Below, in pieces: positions 13,101 through 26,170 of a stretch of DNA of 64,000 bases. Within the stretch, counting starts at the first letter, position 1. Every line of letters begins with the position of its first letter. Below the pieces are notes generated by a model, which did not search any database, was not told where the DNA came from, and was given only the letters and a program-made list of their open reading frames with translations. Location: the NCBI GenBank assembly GCA_004431415.1, contig QPMI01000629.1, forward strand, positions 62,001-126,000, written 5' to 3'. The DNA is from Cyanophora paradoxa (Eukaryota > Glaucocystophyceae > Cyanophorales > Cyanophoraceae). A program made the position numbers and the translations under genes.

Positions 13101-13450
13101 AGGCGAAGCCTCTTTCAGGCGAAGCCTATTTCAGGCGAAGCCTCTTTCTCAACCCCAAAAACCGCCGATGAGAATTTCTTTTTTAACCTTTTTTTCCACT
13201 CCAGATCCACCCTGCCGAATAATTTCCGTGTCGCACCCCCTCCAGGCAGAATTATTAATTCTGCCTCGACACGGACGCGATCGAGCGCATTTGACTCGGC
13301 CGCCCGAACCCCCACAGACCTCTCTAGATCCATTTTTAGCGTCCTGGCTCCCCTAAGACGACCGCTCGCCCGCGCGCGTCGCGCGAAATCGAATTTCACC
13401 CTGGATCAATTCCGGTACTTGAACCCCGACAAACGCGGTCCGTCGGGTCC
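13100..13450. repeat. Dispersed repeat 'leader' copy 1
   Basis: Begins with three AGGCGAAGCCT direct repeats, then CTCAACCCCAAAAACCGCCG, TTTTTTTCCACTC, AATTATTAATTCTGCCTCGACACGGACGCG and GGATCAATTCCGGTACTT. Four more copies are at 20.82, 22.46, 22.75 and 24.39 kb. The minus strand is open and similar between copies, but sequence outside the frame is equally conserved, so coding is not supported. Confidence 0.8.
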
Positions 13451-13763
13451 AACACTGACACCACGCTGAATTCGAAGACCGACGAGCAGCCTCTCAGCGG
13501 CACGTGCCTCTCGCTGCCCTGCTACGAGACCATGCCAAGACTGGCGAGCACTTCGTCTTGACGGTGCCCGAGGCGAACGCCGACAGGCCCGTGGCCAGCG
13601 TCGTCCACCGCAAGCTTCGAATTCCCCAAGTTCCCCTCAAGTCCGTTAATCAGCGCATGGAAGGCAAGCCGGGGAAATTAAAGCCGGCAAAACCCCTGGG
13701 CTGGCAAGCCAGGGTTTCGGCCGCCTAGCCCGTCGCCCCCTGGCCCAAATTGGCCGGCGAGCT

Positions 13764-14117
13764 AGCTATAGCCGGCTTGGCCGCCGGCCAGTGCCCTAGC
13801 TATAGGCATGATCAAGCGATGATCATGAATCGCTCGGATTCGCAATGTTCGATCGCCGGTTCAAGGGTGGCAATTTAACACTCAATGGCCATTGGCCATC
13901 AATTGCCCATCATGGAAGGACCATTAAATTTCAAGTCGGTAGCTATAGCCGGCTTGGCCGCCGGCCAGTGCCCTAGCTATAGGCATGATCAAGCGATGAT
14001 CATGAATCGCTCGGATTCGCAATGTTCGATCGCCGGTTCAAGGGTGGCAATTTAACACTCAATGGCCATTGGCCATCAATTGCCCATCATGGAAGGACCA
14101 TTAAATTTCAAGTCGGC
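13764..14117. repeat. Perfect or near-perfect 177 bp direct tandem duplication
   Basis: 13764-13940 and 13941-14117 appear identical on reading (AGCTATAGCCGG... to ...TTTCAAGTCGG), including GATCGCCGGTTCAAGGG and ATGGCCATTGGCCAT. A recent local duplication. Confidence 0.9.
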
Positions 14118-15224
14118 TCAAGTCAAGCCTGGCAAGCCAAGCCCGGGGCGCTCGCGGCCAAGCCAAGCCAAGCCGGCCGGCCGGCCCGGACAAGCGCTTT
14201 GCCACTTGCCGCGCCCGGGTCAAGCGCTTGGCCCGGCTTGAGGCAAGCCGAAGGGGGGGTACGGTTTCACAGGCCCTACGCGCCGCATGCGCAGCTGCAG
14301 CGAATTCGCGCATGCGCATGCGCATGCATATATATGATCATGATCAGCTTCGAATTCGAAAGCCTTTGAAGAAACACGCCGTGCCGCGCGCGCGGCGCCG
14401 GCGCACCGTGGCACCTGCAGGTGCTCCGATCCATCACCTACGGCTGCGCCGCAACTACCGTAGTACGGCTGCGCCGACGCGACAGAGCTATGTACCCCCC
14501 CCACACACACGGTTCAGGCCGGTTTAATATACGGTAAATATTTAGCACTCAGCCCTAGTGGTATTAGGTCGTGCTACGACCTCCCGGATTTCCGGGTTCG
14601 GTTCCTGCTGTTTCCGCTTCGTTGTACTTCGGATCCTCGTGATTCCCGATACCGTGACTTGTATCCTCGTTGTGTACGTATACTACGAGTGGGTACGCCC
14701 ACCGTAGATCTTAAAAAACAAAAACTTTGGTACTAAAAAGATCCAGTATACTAAATATTTCCCGATCTACAGTAGGCTAGCCTATATATAGTAGTTCGAA
14801 CTTGCCAGTTGACTCGGAAGTTGTTCGGGAACTTGGGAACTCGGAAGTTGCCCGCCCGGCCGCGGGCCGCCGGGGCGGCCGCGGGGCCCGGGCCGGGGGC
14901 TGCACATGCTGCACCGTAGCCAGAGGGTCCGTAGCTCAGCTATATCATAGTATATCAAAGTATAGACCGTCGGACTGCAGCTGTATAGGCAGTGGTAGGC
15001 AGTGCCGCAGTACTAGTGGTAGGCACTAGTACTGGCCCAGTGGTAGGCAGTACTGCCGCAGCAGTTGGCAACTTGGCACAGCGCGAAACCCCCCGCGCGT
15101 GTTACCGTATCGCGTAGTACGACGCGTACCGGCGCCAGCCGCTTAGCGGATTCGCAGCAGCCTGGCAGCAGCGGCAGCCGCTGAGCAGGCGCACACGCAT
15201 CCGAGGATCCGATCGCGAGGATCC
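14118..15224. other. Non-coding stretch upstream of the membrane-protein gene
   Basis: Contains an alternating purine-pyrimidine run at 14307-14336, one TACCGTAGTAC at 14456, and GTGGTAGGCA direct repeats near 14,990-15,050 interleaved with AGTACTAGT palindromes. The immediate upstream region of ATG 15225 has no obvious TATA box. Confidence 0.45.
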
Positions 15225-18200
15225 ATGTACACCCCAAAAATGCCGCGGCCGGCTGTCTATGTCTTCGTGGTTGCAGCCGTGTTGCTGGCAGCCATCGACT
15301 GGGCGGACGCGCGCCCCAGCTTCCCGCCCGTCGCAAGCCTCCCCTTCCACTCGCCCGATGCGGGCTTCGTTGCGATTGACGAAGACGCGGCCGGGGTTTC
15401 ATCCGTGGGTGGAGTCGGATCCAAGTCCGGTCCATCGATTGCGCCACGAACATTCGACCCAATGGACCCCCGACGCCCAGACCCCCGCCTTTCGCGTGCG
15501 CACCTGCTCACATTTACAACGAGCCCTTACAATGATGCATGCCCTCAAATATCTAGCAGCTGCCTCCCGTACGCGTGTACATGTGATCATTTTTTATGCA
15601 CGCGCGCGCAGAATCATCCCCCAAAAAAGAAAGTGCACCTGGAAGCACAAGCCCTCCACGAGTGCTCTTCTCGGCCCGTGGGCAAAAACTTCGGAATAAC
15701 TTCAACGAAAGCGGGATGCGCTTCATCTATGATGTGCAGGTTCCCGAGGACAGCATCCTTCTCGATTACGAGTTCTCAGTCGACAGCATTGAGTGTGCCA
15801 TACTCCAGCGCTTCGAAGTTCCCTCAAACGACGCGGCGGTGAGCTAAATTTAGCAAACATCCGTGCTTCTCCTCTCTCACCACGCGCACCTGCCAGCCCG
15901 AGTTCAAGAACAAGACCACGACTCTTTTCTCGGCATCCCTTGTGATCCACTTCGTTGAAGGCTACGCCTTCAATGCGTCCGATTGGCGCGTCGGTGTGCT
16001 GTTGAGCGGTGGTCCGGAATGGGGCTGCATCGCCGACGAGGATGGCGATGGGGTCCCGGAGCTCCCCATGAGCATCCTCCATAACATTACGGAATCCGTT
16101 TTCGACCCGGTTCGTCTCTTCCTTTCGTGTTCTTCGTCTTCTTGGTTCTTTGTATTTCGGTTGAGTATTTTCAACAGACTGGAAACAAGCTCCTCGTTCA
16201 GGCTCAACCTATCCACCCAAGCCATGCTTCAATGGTCTCAGCCCGTCCAGAGGGGGCCGGGCTTGCGGTTATTTCTGCAGCTGAACGCGAAAATCACCGA
16301 ATCATCGATCGCAGGCATTCTACAGGCAGCAAAAGACGGAGCTCGATTTCGATCTCTCCTCACCTCCACCCGCAACTGAGGAGGCCCGGATGCGGCACCT
16401 GCGGCAGAAGTTCAGGTGCGCATGCGCTGTCCAAAATTAAAGCAGCCGCCCGAAAGCACACGTCGACCATGCATGTGCGCAGGCGCGGGCTGCGGGTTTC
16501 GGACTCCTGGGGTCAAGACCTTCTAAATTTCAACTACGATTCAGTCAACAAACGGGCCAAAACCTCGGAACTGAACGTTGACCTTGGTTGCTCGGGACTT
16601 TCGGTGGTTTGCAGGGAGTGCTTCATGTGGGCAGGGTGGAGACTTCACTACGAAGTCGACTACTGTGCGTCGACGTCACACACCATGATCATGATCATGA
16701 TCATGATCACACCGCACGGCCTTTGTTGATGCTTTCGAATTCTCGCCAGCTGTCACGGGTCTCGACGTGTGGGCTTACGGTTCGCTGTACGGGGGCGTCG
16801 ATTCAAATTTTGACGTCGAAGTTCAACTGAGAAACCCGTCCTGTGCGAAGACTCTGTTCCTTAGCTCGTGAGCTCCGATTGATCATGATGAGCGCCTGAT
16901 GAGCTTGAGCTTGCGCCTGCTGATCATGAGCTCGACTGTCTGTTACAATCAGATTCTCAAAGTCATGGGAAATTTACTCCTTTTCAATACTAGGAATAGG
17001 AATCTCAGTGCGTTTTAAATTTGGAAACAGGTAACGCTGCAATTTACGCCGATGCTTCACTACGAAATCAGCGGCACCATCGACGCTCGTGCTAGAACTG
17101 GAGCGTACGCGAAGGTCCGTCTTGTCCGATCGCAAAGCAGCGCGAAACGGATCACAAAGCCGGCACTGATTATGACAACCGATATCGATCGCGATTTCAA
17201 TTGATTAGGCCACCGCCGATTTTGCAGCCAAAATCAGCTATCAGGTGCACAAGTTTCAATTCGAATTCTGCACAATTGCCATGACCATGACATGCGTATG
17301 ACATGCTGCAGAATGGATTTCAAACGACTAAGGATCTGGTTGGCCCCACATGGGGCACTTATCCACTGCGGTACGGAGTTAGCGGCCCTCTGGGTGAGCC
17401 TGCATCGCGGTCTCTGTCGGCTTCAAAAAGCGCCAAAGCGTTTAAAATCATGCACCCCAGAGGCTTCAATGATTCTCGGAATTGGAATGCGGGCCACAGT
17501 TTCAGTGGGTATCGTGTACTTGCGGGCCACCCTGCTTGAGAAGGCGAAAGTTGACGTTCAGGTGAGATCTCATTCTTCGCAATGCATCTCCCGGTAGGAA
17601 CCCACACTCACAAATTAAAATCAAACCAGGGGACACAAAATGCGATCGGATCAACGGACATCACCGGCCAAATCCGGCTGGCTCCGGACCTGACGATCAG
17701 TGCAGGCTACAGAGCATTTTCGGTCACTATTGGTATCTGGCCGTTAGCAAAAACAATTGGCCTCGGTGGAAACGACTGGAGCTGGAATGTCCTCACGGCG
17801 ACCTTTGGGAGCGCACCGGATGCAACGTTTTCCCTGAAAGGTGTGCATGTGCACAAAGGACTGATTTGAATTCGGCGTGCGCATGCATATGCATCAAACT
17901 AATCGAGGCGCTACCAGCCCCAACGGTTGAACAACCGGCAGCATTGCCGACCGCAAGCAACCCGGGGAAAGTGACCCGTCCTCTCGATTCGTCTCCAAGT
18001 CAGAAATGGTCGGCCCCGGTCATTATCAACCTTGTACTGGACGCCGCGAACAGCGCAATCATGTCGATTGTTCAGGCCAGCTCGACCAACACAACCAAGC
18101 TTCCAGAGAACGGCGTCACTTTCTTGAGTTTGCACGCTTGCGTTTGTGCCATCAAAAACATTATCATATTTTGCATTTATATATCATCTGACAGATCTGG

Positions 18201-19912
18201 CTGGTTGGACGGCGGAGCAAATCAGCCGCATCAATTTCAACGACGAGAGCACACTCACCATACCACCTGCAGCTGCAGCAAAGCGGCATCTTGCGGCGGC
18301 TGCAGCGACCACGTCTGCAGTGGCCGTCAGCGTTGACACGTCCGCTGCGCTGGGCGTCGTCGGCGTGTCCGTCTTGGCACAGGATTCCAACTATCTCAAG
18401 ACCGTCCTTCCCCTCGCCTTCAACATTCAGCCGGCCCCGACGCCGTCACCGACCCCATCGCCCTCGCCCTCGCCCTCGCTCTCGCCGTCTCCGTCACCCA
18501 GCCCATCTCCCAGCAGCACGCCGACACTGAGCCCTTCGCCATCCGCAAGCCCTTCTCCCACGACCAGCCCCACGCCAACACCAGAAGCAGACGAAGCTGC
18601 AGCCGGTGTCAGCGGAAATGATAATATTAGTGGAGGCGGTGCCGACGGCAGCGGGGGCAGTGCCGATGGCAGCGGGGGCAGTGCTGGGGACGCCAACAAC
18701 GGGCAGCCCACGGCTGCGGCTCCGATGCCAAGCCCCGCGGCTCAAACTCCATCCTCGCTGCCTCTCCGAGTTCAAGTCAAGACGACGATTGTCGAGACGT
18801 ATCTGTCCGTGAAAATGGACAGCCTCGAAAAATGCTTCGCCCTAACTTCTACGGAGCGGATCGCCGAGGTCAGCCTTCCCAGACAACATAAATTCACCGA
18901 CAAACATTAAAATTATGTTCAGATCCAGTCGAGCATCGCTGGCCAATTGCGCACCCAAACCTCCTGCGACAGCAGCCAGATTGAGGTATGATGCATCTGT
19001 ACCTAGCACGATATCGATCGATCGTCCTAATTTTATAATGAGGTGGCTCTCAAATTTCCTTTCGTAGGTGGGGACTCCAAAGTGCACATCGTCCACTCAG
19101 CGTCGCGCAATGCGAGAGGCTGCAAGCCTCGTCATCTCTCTTCGAATCTACGACAACCTCGCGGCCCAAGCGGGGACGTCGACGTCTTCGAGCTCAGCAA
19201 ACGCAAAGTCCGTCTCGGCCATGGACATCATAACCGCTGTCCAAGCGATGGCCGAGCCAACGGCAGCTACCCCGCTGGTTGTCGCTGGCTACCGCGTTTC
19301 GTCCGTGGCTCCCCCCACCGTCAAGGAAAACCAGATCGCGACCGTTTCTTTTTCTCCCGGCGTGCGCATACATATATATAAAAACTGTTGCATCTGAAGA
19401 AGAGTTTAAATTTACACTTCTCGGGCGCAGCAACCTGCATCCGTGGCCGTCGATTCTGCAGCTACAGCCGCAGCGGCCGCGGGTGGCTCTGATTCGGGCA
19501 GCGCTGCAGCAGGTGTCGGTTCCAGCTCAGGGTCCACGGCGCCGACTGGGTCCGGAGCGGCTGCGGCTGCTTCCAGTTCGGGAGCCGGCCAGCCATCTGC
19601 ATCGAGTTCAGGCGGATCCGGATCATTCCCCGTCGCGGCCATTGGCGCAGGTCAAGTCCACTCGCGAACTTCGGAAGCAGCTGCCTTCCAATTGCTGCCG
19701 CCTGATTTTTTGCCTCGCGCGCAGTCGCTGGAGCGTTGATTGCAGTTGGGGTTGCCGTGGTTGTGGCGATCGTCATTGTCAAGCGGAAGCGGCGCGCAGC
19801 CGCTGTCGTTCATCCTGTTCAAGTTGTCGTGCATCCTGTTGTCGTTCCAGCAGCCGAATCGGTGCCGGCGGCAGCAGTTGCTCCAGCGCGCGACGCAAAT
19901 GTGCACGTGTGA
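15225..19912 (+). CDS. Type I single-pass membrane protein, 17 exons, about 1,037 aa, family unknown
   Basis: Phase-consistent exons: 15225-15495, 15612-15838, 15897-16109, 16315-16415, 16615-16664, 16750-16820 (or 16814), 17031-17114, 17209-17244, 17312-17393, 17461-17561, 17630-17840, 17918-18145 (end uncertain), 18195-18868, 18923-18985, 19068-19361, 19431-19650 and 19725-19912. The N-terminus has a signal peptide (core VYVFVVAAVLLAA). The ectodomain is beta-rich, with recurring Y-x-hydrophobic strands (WRLHYEVDY, MLHYEISGT, AAKISYQ), suggesting internal repeats. A Ser/Pro linker of alternating SP follows in exon 13, then Gly/Ser-rich tracts. The last exon encodes a membrane helix (VAGALIAVGVAVVVAIVIV), the stop-transfer KRKRR and a Val/Ala-rich tail of about 40 residues. 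No frameshift is needed. I do not recognise the family. A cell-surface or wall-associated role is inferred from topology and the SP linker. Confidence 0.8.
16684..16709. repeat. (CATGAT)n perfect palindrome inside an intron
   Basis: About four and a third CATGAT units in the intron between exons 16615-16664 and 16750 of the membrane-protein gene. Self-complementary. Confidence 0.9.
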
Positions 19913-20820
19913 TTCAAAAATCAGCAGTTAACGTTGACATTATTCTAGCATTGATATATCAAGTCTGACATTGTGCACAATTTCAGCCCCGACATCATTC
20001 TGAAATCATCTTTATCCGACTGGACGTTATTCTCGCAATAATATCAATCTGACATCAGAATATTAATATTGTTGACGTCTTAATATATGCAGTACTGCGC
20101 CCGTGCCACCACACTTGCTGCCACCCGCGCTAGCGCTGCCACGCTTGCTTCCGATCCGCCCCTGCAAAAGAGGAGCACAGCGGCAAGCCACGATCAAGCA
20201 CGCGGCCAGCCAGCCAGGCGTTCCAAGTAAGGCCGAGGCGGAGCGGAGGCGCTAACGTTTAACATAAGGCCGAGGCCGGGTGGGGTTGAGCGGGGAAGAA
20301 GGCAGGGAAGCAGCAGGTCGCGGGCGTGGAGGCGGCGGGAGGTGATCATGAGGCCGGCGGCGTCGAGGTCGCGGGCGGAGAGGCCATGGCCAGGGCCGGC
20401 GATCGCGAGGCCGGGGGATAGGAGGCCGCGGGCATGGTTCCGGGCGCAGCAGCCGCGGCCGCAGGCGGAGTCATGCTGGGACTGGAGGGCGGAGCAGCAC
20501 GTGTACGAAGAGTCCAGTGACACACGTTTGAATCACACTCGGGGTCATATTTACTTTCCATAGTCTTCACTCTTCGCAGAGGTGTTTGAGTTTCTTCGTG
20601 CGCGATGTACGCCTGGGACCCCGGCGGCCGTATTCCGATCCGCCAATTACCCCCCCACCCCCCCACCCCTCCCCCTCTCCACTCCCCCTAGCCTTTCTCC
20701 CTCCCCCCGCCCCAGGTCTTAGGCATCCGGATGATCCGCGGCGAAAAGCAATGATCCGGATGATCCGCGACGATGTTTAATTTTTATATATATATATATA
20801 TATTGGCCCCCCCCCCCAAA
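19913..20820. other. Downstream region with poly(TA) and poly(C)
   Basis: No exon supported. 20.24-20.48 kb is GGCG/GAGG-rich. 20.64-20.71 kb is C-rich. A TA run lies at about 20785-20803, followed by a C run before the next repeat copy. Confidence 0.45.
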
Positions 20821-22450
20821 TTTTCAGGCGAAGCCTCTTTCAGGCGAAGCCTCTTTCTCAAACCCAAAAACCAACGAGCCAAATTCCTTTTTTAACCTTT
20901 TTTTCCACTCGAGATCCCCCCTGCTAAATAATTTCCATGTCGCACCTCCTCGAGGACGAATTATTAATTCTGCCTCGACACGGACGCGATTGCCGCAAAT
21001 AACACACCTACTCTAACCCCCACAGACCTCTCTAGATCCATTTTTAGCGTCCTGGCTCCCCTAAGACGACCGCTCTCCCGTGGGCGTCGCGCGAAAATCG
21101 AATTCCCCTCTGGATCAATTCCGGTACTTAACCTCCGACAAATGCAATCCGAATCAGAAGGTGGGACCCGGTCCCGCCCGGTCCCGCGACGGAACGCGCC
21201 AGGAACACCCCAGAGCGATACAAAATGACGCGCGAGCGCGAGCGCATCGCCGCAAGCTCGATTTCGGGCGCCCTCGACGCTCCAGTGCGACGAGTCGGCC
21301 GAAAATTTGATCCGGCCGGTTCCGGCCGGTCCCGCGACGCGCACGATCGAGGTGTACTGGCGCGCATAGACATAGCAGGGCCTGCGCACCCCCGAAATCC
21401 GCTTTTCGGAGGCCGAACAGCGCAGGAAGGCTCCCGGCAGCAAAAATTCGATCCTGCACGGCCCCGGACATCTTTCCGCGCGTCCACGCCGCGGCGCATG
21501 CGCGGACCGATAGCATAAGCATTTAAGATGTAGAAGAAGCATTCCGCACGCTTTGCAGATGCGCCGGGCCGCGAGGACCCAGCCGACCCCGAAAATTCGA
21601 TCCTTCACTGACCTGCACGTCTTTCCGCGCGCCCTCGCATCCTCACGCATGAGAATCGCTACAATATTCATTTTAGATTTTATCAAAGCCTTCCACAAGC
21701 TTCGAAGACGCGAAAGAGCACCAGAACCCAGCCGGCGGCAAAAATTCGATCCTGCACGGGCCCGGACATCTTTCCGCGCGCCCACGCCGCGGCGCATGCG
21801 CGGAACAATAGCATAAGCATTTGAGATGTAGACAAAGCATTCCGCACGCTTTACAGATGTGCCGGGCCGCGAGGACCCAGCCGACCCAGAAAATTCGATC
21901 CTCTTCAGACCTGAACAACTTTCCGCACGCCCTCGCACCCTCGCGCATGCGCATCGCTACAATATTCATCTAAGATCTTTTAAAAGCCTTTCGCAAGCTC
22001 TGCGGACGCGACAGGGCGCGGCAATCCAGCCGACGCAAAAATTCGATCCTGGCCACGCCTGCACATCTTTCCGCGCGCCCTCGCCTCCGCAGCCCTGCAC
22101 ATCGATGCTATATGCGTTCGAGATTCTGTTTAAGCGATTCGCAAGCTCTGTGCATGCGCCTGGCCGCGAGAACCTCGCCCCTCCCGGCCGCGGGCCTCCT
22201 TCCCAACAATATTATATAATTAATCTCCTCTCAATCTGCTCCACCCTTTATTTCCTCAGTACATTAATATTCCTCTAGCCGGCCAGCCCTAGCTGGACTG
22301 GCCGTCAGCCAGCCAGCTTCCACCCAGAAAGCTGTTCGCGATCGGCCAGGCCGCTGGCCAGTCGCTGAGTGCCCTATATATATAGCCTAGTAGGCCTACT
22401 GTAACAGCCGCGAGGGCGTCCGCGAGGCTTCGCCGTACTTAGTGCTCCGC
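20821..22450. repeat. Composite repeat, copy 1
   Basis: Leader (20,824-21,170) with AGGCGAAGCCT repeats, then a body of ~115 bp sub-repeats (CCCGGACATCTTTCCGCGCGCCCACGCCGCGGCGCATGCGCGG and variants), then an AATATTATATAATTAATCTCC segment and a GGCCAGCC tail ending in CAGCCGCGAGGGCGTCCGCGAGGC. Long minus-strand open frames are by-products of these sub-repeats. Confidence 0.85.
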
Positions 22451-24380
22451 AGGAGCACGGATCTTGTCTCAAACCCAAAAACCGCCGATATAAATTCCTT
22501 TTTTTACCTTTTTTTCCACTCAAGATCCCCCCTGCTAAATAATTTCCGCGTCGCACTCCCTCGAGGACGAATTATTAATTCTGCCTCGACACGGACGCGA
22601 TTGCTGCTGGTAACACAGCTCCCCGAACCCCCACAGACCTCTCTAGATCCATTTTTAACGTCGTGGCTCCCCTAAGACGACCGCTCGCCCGTGGGCGTCG
22701 CGCGAAAATCGAATTTCCCTCTGGATCAATTCCGGTACTTAACCTTCAGGCGAAGCCTCTTTCAGGCGAAGCCTCTTTCTCAAACCCAAAAAGAAACGTG
22801 CCAAATTCCTTTCTTATCCTTTTTTTCCACTCGAGATCCCCCCTACTAAATAATTTCCATGTCGCACCTCCTCGAGGACGAATTATTAATTCTGCCTCGA
22901 CACGGACGTGACCTGGTGGAGACAACACAGCTCCCCGAACCTCTACAAACCTCTCTAGATCCATTTTTAGCGCCCTGGCTCCCCTAACACGACCGCTCTC
23001 CCGTGGGCGTCGCGCGAATTTCGAATTTCCCTCTGGATCAATTCCGGTACTTAACCTCCGACAAATGCAGTCCGAGTCAGAAGGTGGGACCCGGTCCCGC
23101 CCGGTCCCGCGACGAAATCGCGCCAGGGGCGCCCCAGAACGATACCGAATGACGCGCGAGGGCGAGCGCATCGCCGCAAGCTCGAATTCGGGCGCCCTCG
23201 ACGCTCCAGTGCGAAGAGTCGGCCGAAAATTTGATCAAGCCGGTCCCGCCCGGTCCCGCGACGCGCGCAATCGATGCGTACTGGCGGACAAAGACATAGC
23301 AGGGCCTGCGCACCCCCGAAATCCGCTTTTCAGAGCCGGAACAGCGCAGGAAGGTGCCGGACGGCAAAAATTTGATCCTGCACGGGCCCGGACATCTTTC
23401 CGCGCGCCCACGCCGCGGCGCATGCGCGGGACAATAGCATAAGCGTTTGAGATGTAGAAGAAGACTTCCGCACGGTCTCTAAATGCACCAGGCCGCGAGG
23501 ACCCAGCCGACCCCGAAAATTCGATCCTGTACGGACCCGAACATCTTTCCGCGCGCCCTCGCATTCTCGCGCATGCGCATCGCTACAATATTCATTTGAG
23601 ATTTTATCAAAGCCTTCCACAAGCTTCGAAGACGCGAAAGAGCACGAGAACCCAGCCGATGGCAAAAATTCGATCCTGCACGGACCCGGACATCTTTCCG
23701 CGCACCCACGCCGCGGCGTATGCGCGGAACAATAGCATAAGCATTTGAGATGTAGAGCAAGCGTTTCGCACGCTTTACAGATGTGCCGGGCCGCGAGGAC
23801 CCAGCCGACCCCGAAAATTCGATCCTGGACGGACCTGAACATCTTTCCGCACGCCCTCGCATCCTCACGCATGCGCATCGCTACAATATTCATCTAAGAT
23901 CTTTTAAAAGCCTTTCGCAAGCTCTGCGGACACGACAGGGCGCGGCAATCCAGCCGACGCAAAAATTCGATCCTGGCCACGCCTGCACATCTTTAATTTC
24001 CGCGCGCCCTCGCCTCCGCAGCCCTGCACATCGATGCTATATGCGTTCGAGATTCTGTTTAAGCGATTCGCAAGCTCTGTGCATGCGCCTGGCCGCGAGA
24101 ACCTCGTCCCTCCCGGGCCTCCTTCCCAACAATATTATATAATTAATCTCCTCTCAATCTGCTCCATGGCCATTGGCCACCCTTTATTTCCTCAGTACGT
24201 ATACATTAATATTCCTCTAGCCGGCCAGCCCTAGCTGGACTGGCCGTCAGCCAGCCAGCTTCCAGCCAGAAAGCTGTTCGCGATCGGCCAGGCCGCTGGC
24301 CAGTCGCTGAGTGCCCTATAGGCCTACTGTAACAGCCGCGAGGGCGTCCGCGAGGCTTCGCCGTACTTAGTGCTCCGCAG
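22443..24380. repeat. Composite repeat, copy 2, with doubled leader
   Basis: Same order as copy 1, but the leader occurs twice, at 22,466-22,744 and 22,746-23,060. The body and the tail ending near 24,380 match copies 1 and 3. Confidence 0.85.
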
Positions 24381-26020
24381 GAGCACGGATCTTGTCTCAA
24401 ACCCAAAAACCGCCGATATAAATTCCTTTTTTAACCTTTTTTTCCACTCGAGATCCCCCCTGCTAAATAATTTCCGTATCGCACTCCCTCGAGGCAGAAT
24501 TATTAATTCTCCCTCGACACGGACGCGATTGCTGGTAGTCACACAGCCACCCGAACCCCCACACACCTCTCTAGATCCATTTTTAGCGTCCCGGCTCCCC
24601 TAAGACGACCGCTCGCCCGTGGGCGTCGCGCGAATTCTTTTTTTTATTTCCCTCTGGATCAATTCCGGTACTTAACCTCCGACAAACGCAGTCCGAGTCA
24701 GAAGGTGGGACCCGGTCCCGCCCGGTCCCGCGACGAAATCGCGCCAGGGACGCCCCAGAACGATACAGAATGACGCGCGAGGGCGAGCGCATCACCGCAA
24801 GGTCGATTTCGGGCGCCGTCGACGCTCCAGTGCGAAGAGTCGGCCGAAATTTTGATCCGGCCGGTTCCGGCCGGTCCCGCGACGCGCGCAATCGATGCGT
24901 ACTGGCGCGCATAGACATAGCAGGGCCTGCGCACCCCCGAAATCCGCTTTTCGGAGGCCGAACAGTGCAGGAAGCTTTAAGGTACCGGACATCAAACATT
25001 CGATCCTGCACAGGCCCGGACATCTTTCCGCGCGCCCACGCCGCGGCGCATGCGCGGAGCAACAGGATAAGCATTTGACATGTAGAAGAAGACTTCCGCA
25101 CGGTTTGCAGATGCGCCGGGCCGCGAGGACCCAGCCGACCCCGAAAATTCGATCCTCCACGGACCTGCACATCTTAAGCTTTCCGCGCGCCCTCGCATCC
25201 TCGCGCATGCGCATCGCTACAATATGCATTTGAGATTCTATCGAAGCCTTCCACAAGCTTCGAAGACGCGAAAGTGCACGAGAACCCAGCCGACGGCAAA
25301 AATTCGATCCTGCACGGACCCGGACATCTTTCCGCGCGCCCACGCTGCGGCGCATGCGCGGAACAATAGCATAAGCATCTGAGATGTAGATCAAGCGTTT
25401 CGCAAGCTTTACAGATGTGCCGGGCCGCGAGGACCCAGCCGACCCCGAATTCGCGAAAATTCGATCCTCGTCAGACCTGAACAACTTTCCGCGCGCCCTC
25501 GCATCCTCGCGTGTGTGCATCCCCACAATAGTAATTTGAGATCTTTGTTAAGCTTTTCGCGACCCCCGAGGACGCGACACGGCGCGAGAATCCAACCGAC
25601 CCTGAAAATTCGATCCTGCATGGACCTGCACACCGGTACCTTTCCGCGCGCCCTCACCTCCGCAGCCCTGCACATCGATGCTATATGCGTTCGAAATTCT
25701 GTTTAAGCGATTCGCAATCTCTGTGCATGCGCATGCGCCTGGCCGCGAGAACCTCGCCCCTCCCGGGCCTCCTTCCCAACAATATTATATAATTAATCTC
25801 CTCTCAATCTGCTCCACCCTTTATTTCCTCAGTACATTAATATTCCTCTAGCCAGCCAGCGCTAGCTGGACTGGCCGTCAGCCAGCCAGCTTCCAGCCAG
25901 AAACCTGTTCGCAATCGGCCAGACCGCTGGCCAGTCACTGAGTGCCCTACTAAGTATAGGCCTACTGTGACAGCCGCGAGGGCGTCCGCGAGGCTTCGCC
26001 GTACTTAGTGCTCCGCGAGG
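24372..26020. repeat. Composite repeat, copy 3
   Basis: Starts with GTGCTCCGCAGGAGCACGGATCTTG as copy 2 does, 1.93 kb further on. It differs by small insertions such as TTAAGCTT in the ATCTTTCC region. The tail ends at 25,97x-26,020 in GAGGCTTCGCCGTACTTAGTGCTCCGC. Confidence 0.85.
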
Positions 26021-26055
26021 CTTCCCACTGGGCCAGGTGCCCGTCCGAATTTATC

Positions 26056-26170
26056 CTGAGGGCACCTACCCGGCAACCCTCCCCTCAACGCTGCCCCCAC
26101 CGTCCCCACACCGTGCCCTATCGGTGCCCGCTCGGTGATTGGTCGGTGTCGCCTACTTCCCTCTCATATA
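26056..26170. repeat. 115 bp dispersed repeat, copy A
   Basis: CTGAGGGCACCTACCCGGC... to ...GTCGCCTACTTCCC, nearly identical to 29128-29242. At the second site it lies next to a tRNA-like segment. Confidence 0.85.

Noticed and set aside
13845-14040. tRNA or Pol III promoter at GATCGCCGGTTCAAGGG in the 177 bp duplication
   Set aside because: Only a partial B-box resemblance; no A-box or cloverleaf can be drawn.
20964-25526. Long minus-strand frames in the composite repeats as a possible gene family
   Set aside because: Conservation between copies is the same inside and outside the frames, and the protein strings are rearranged sub-repeats.
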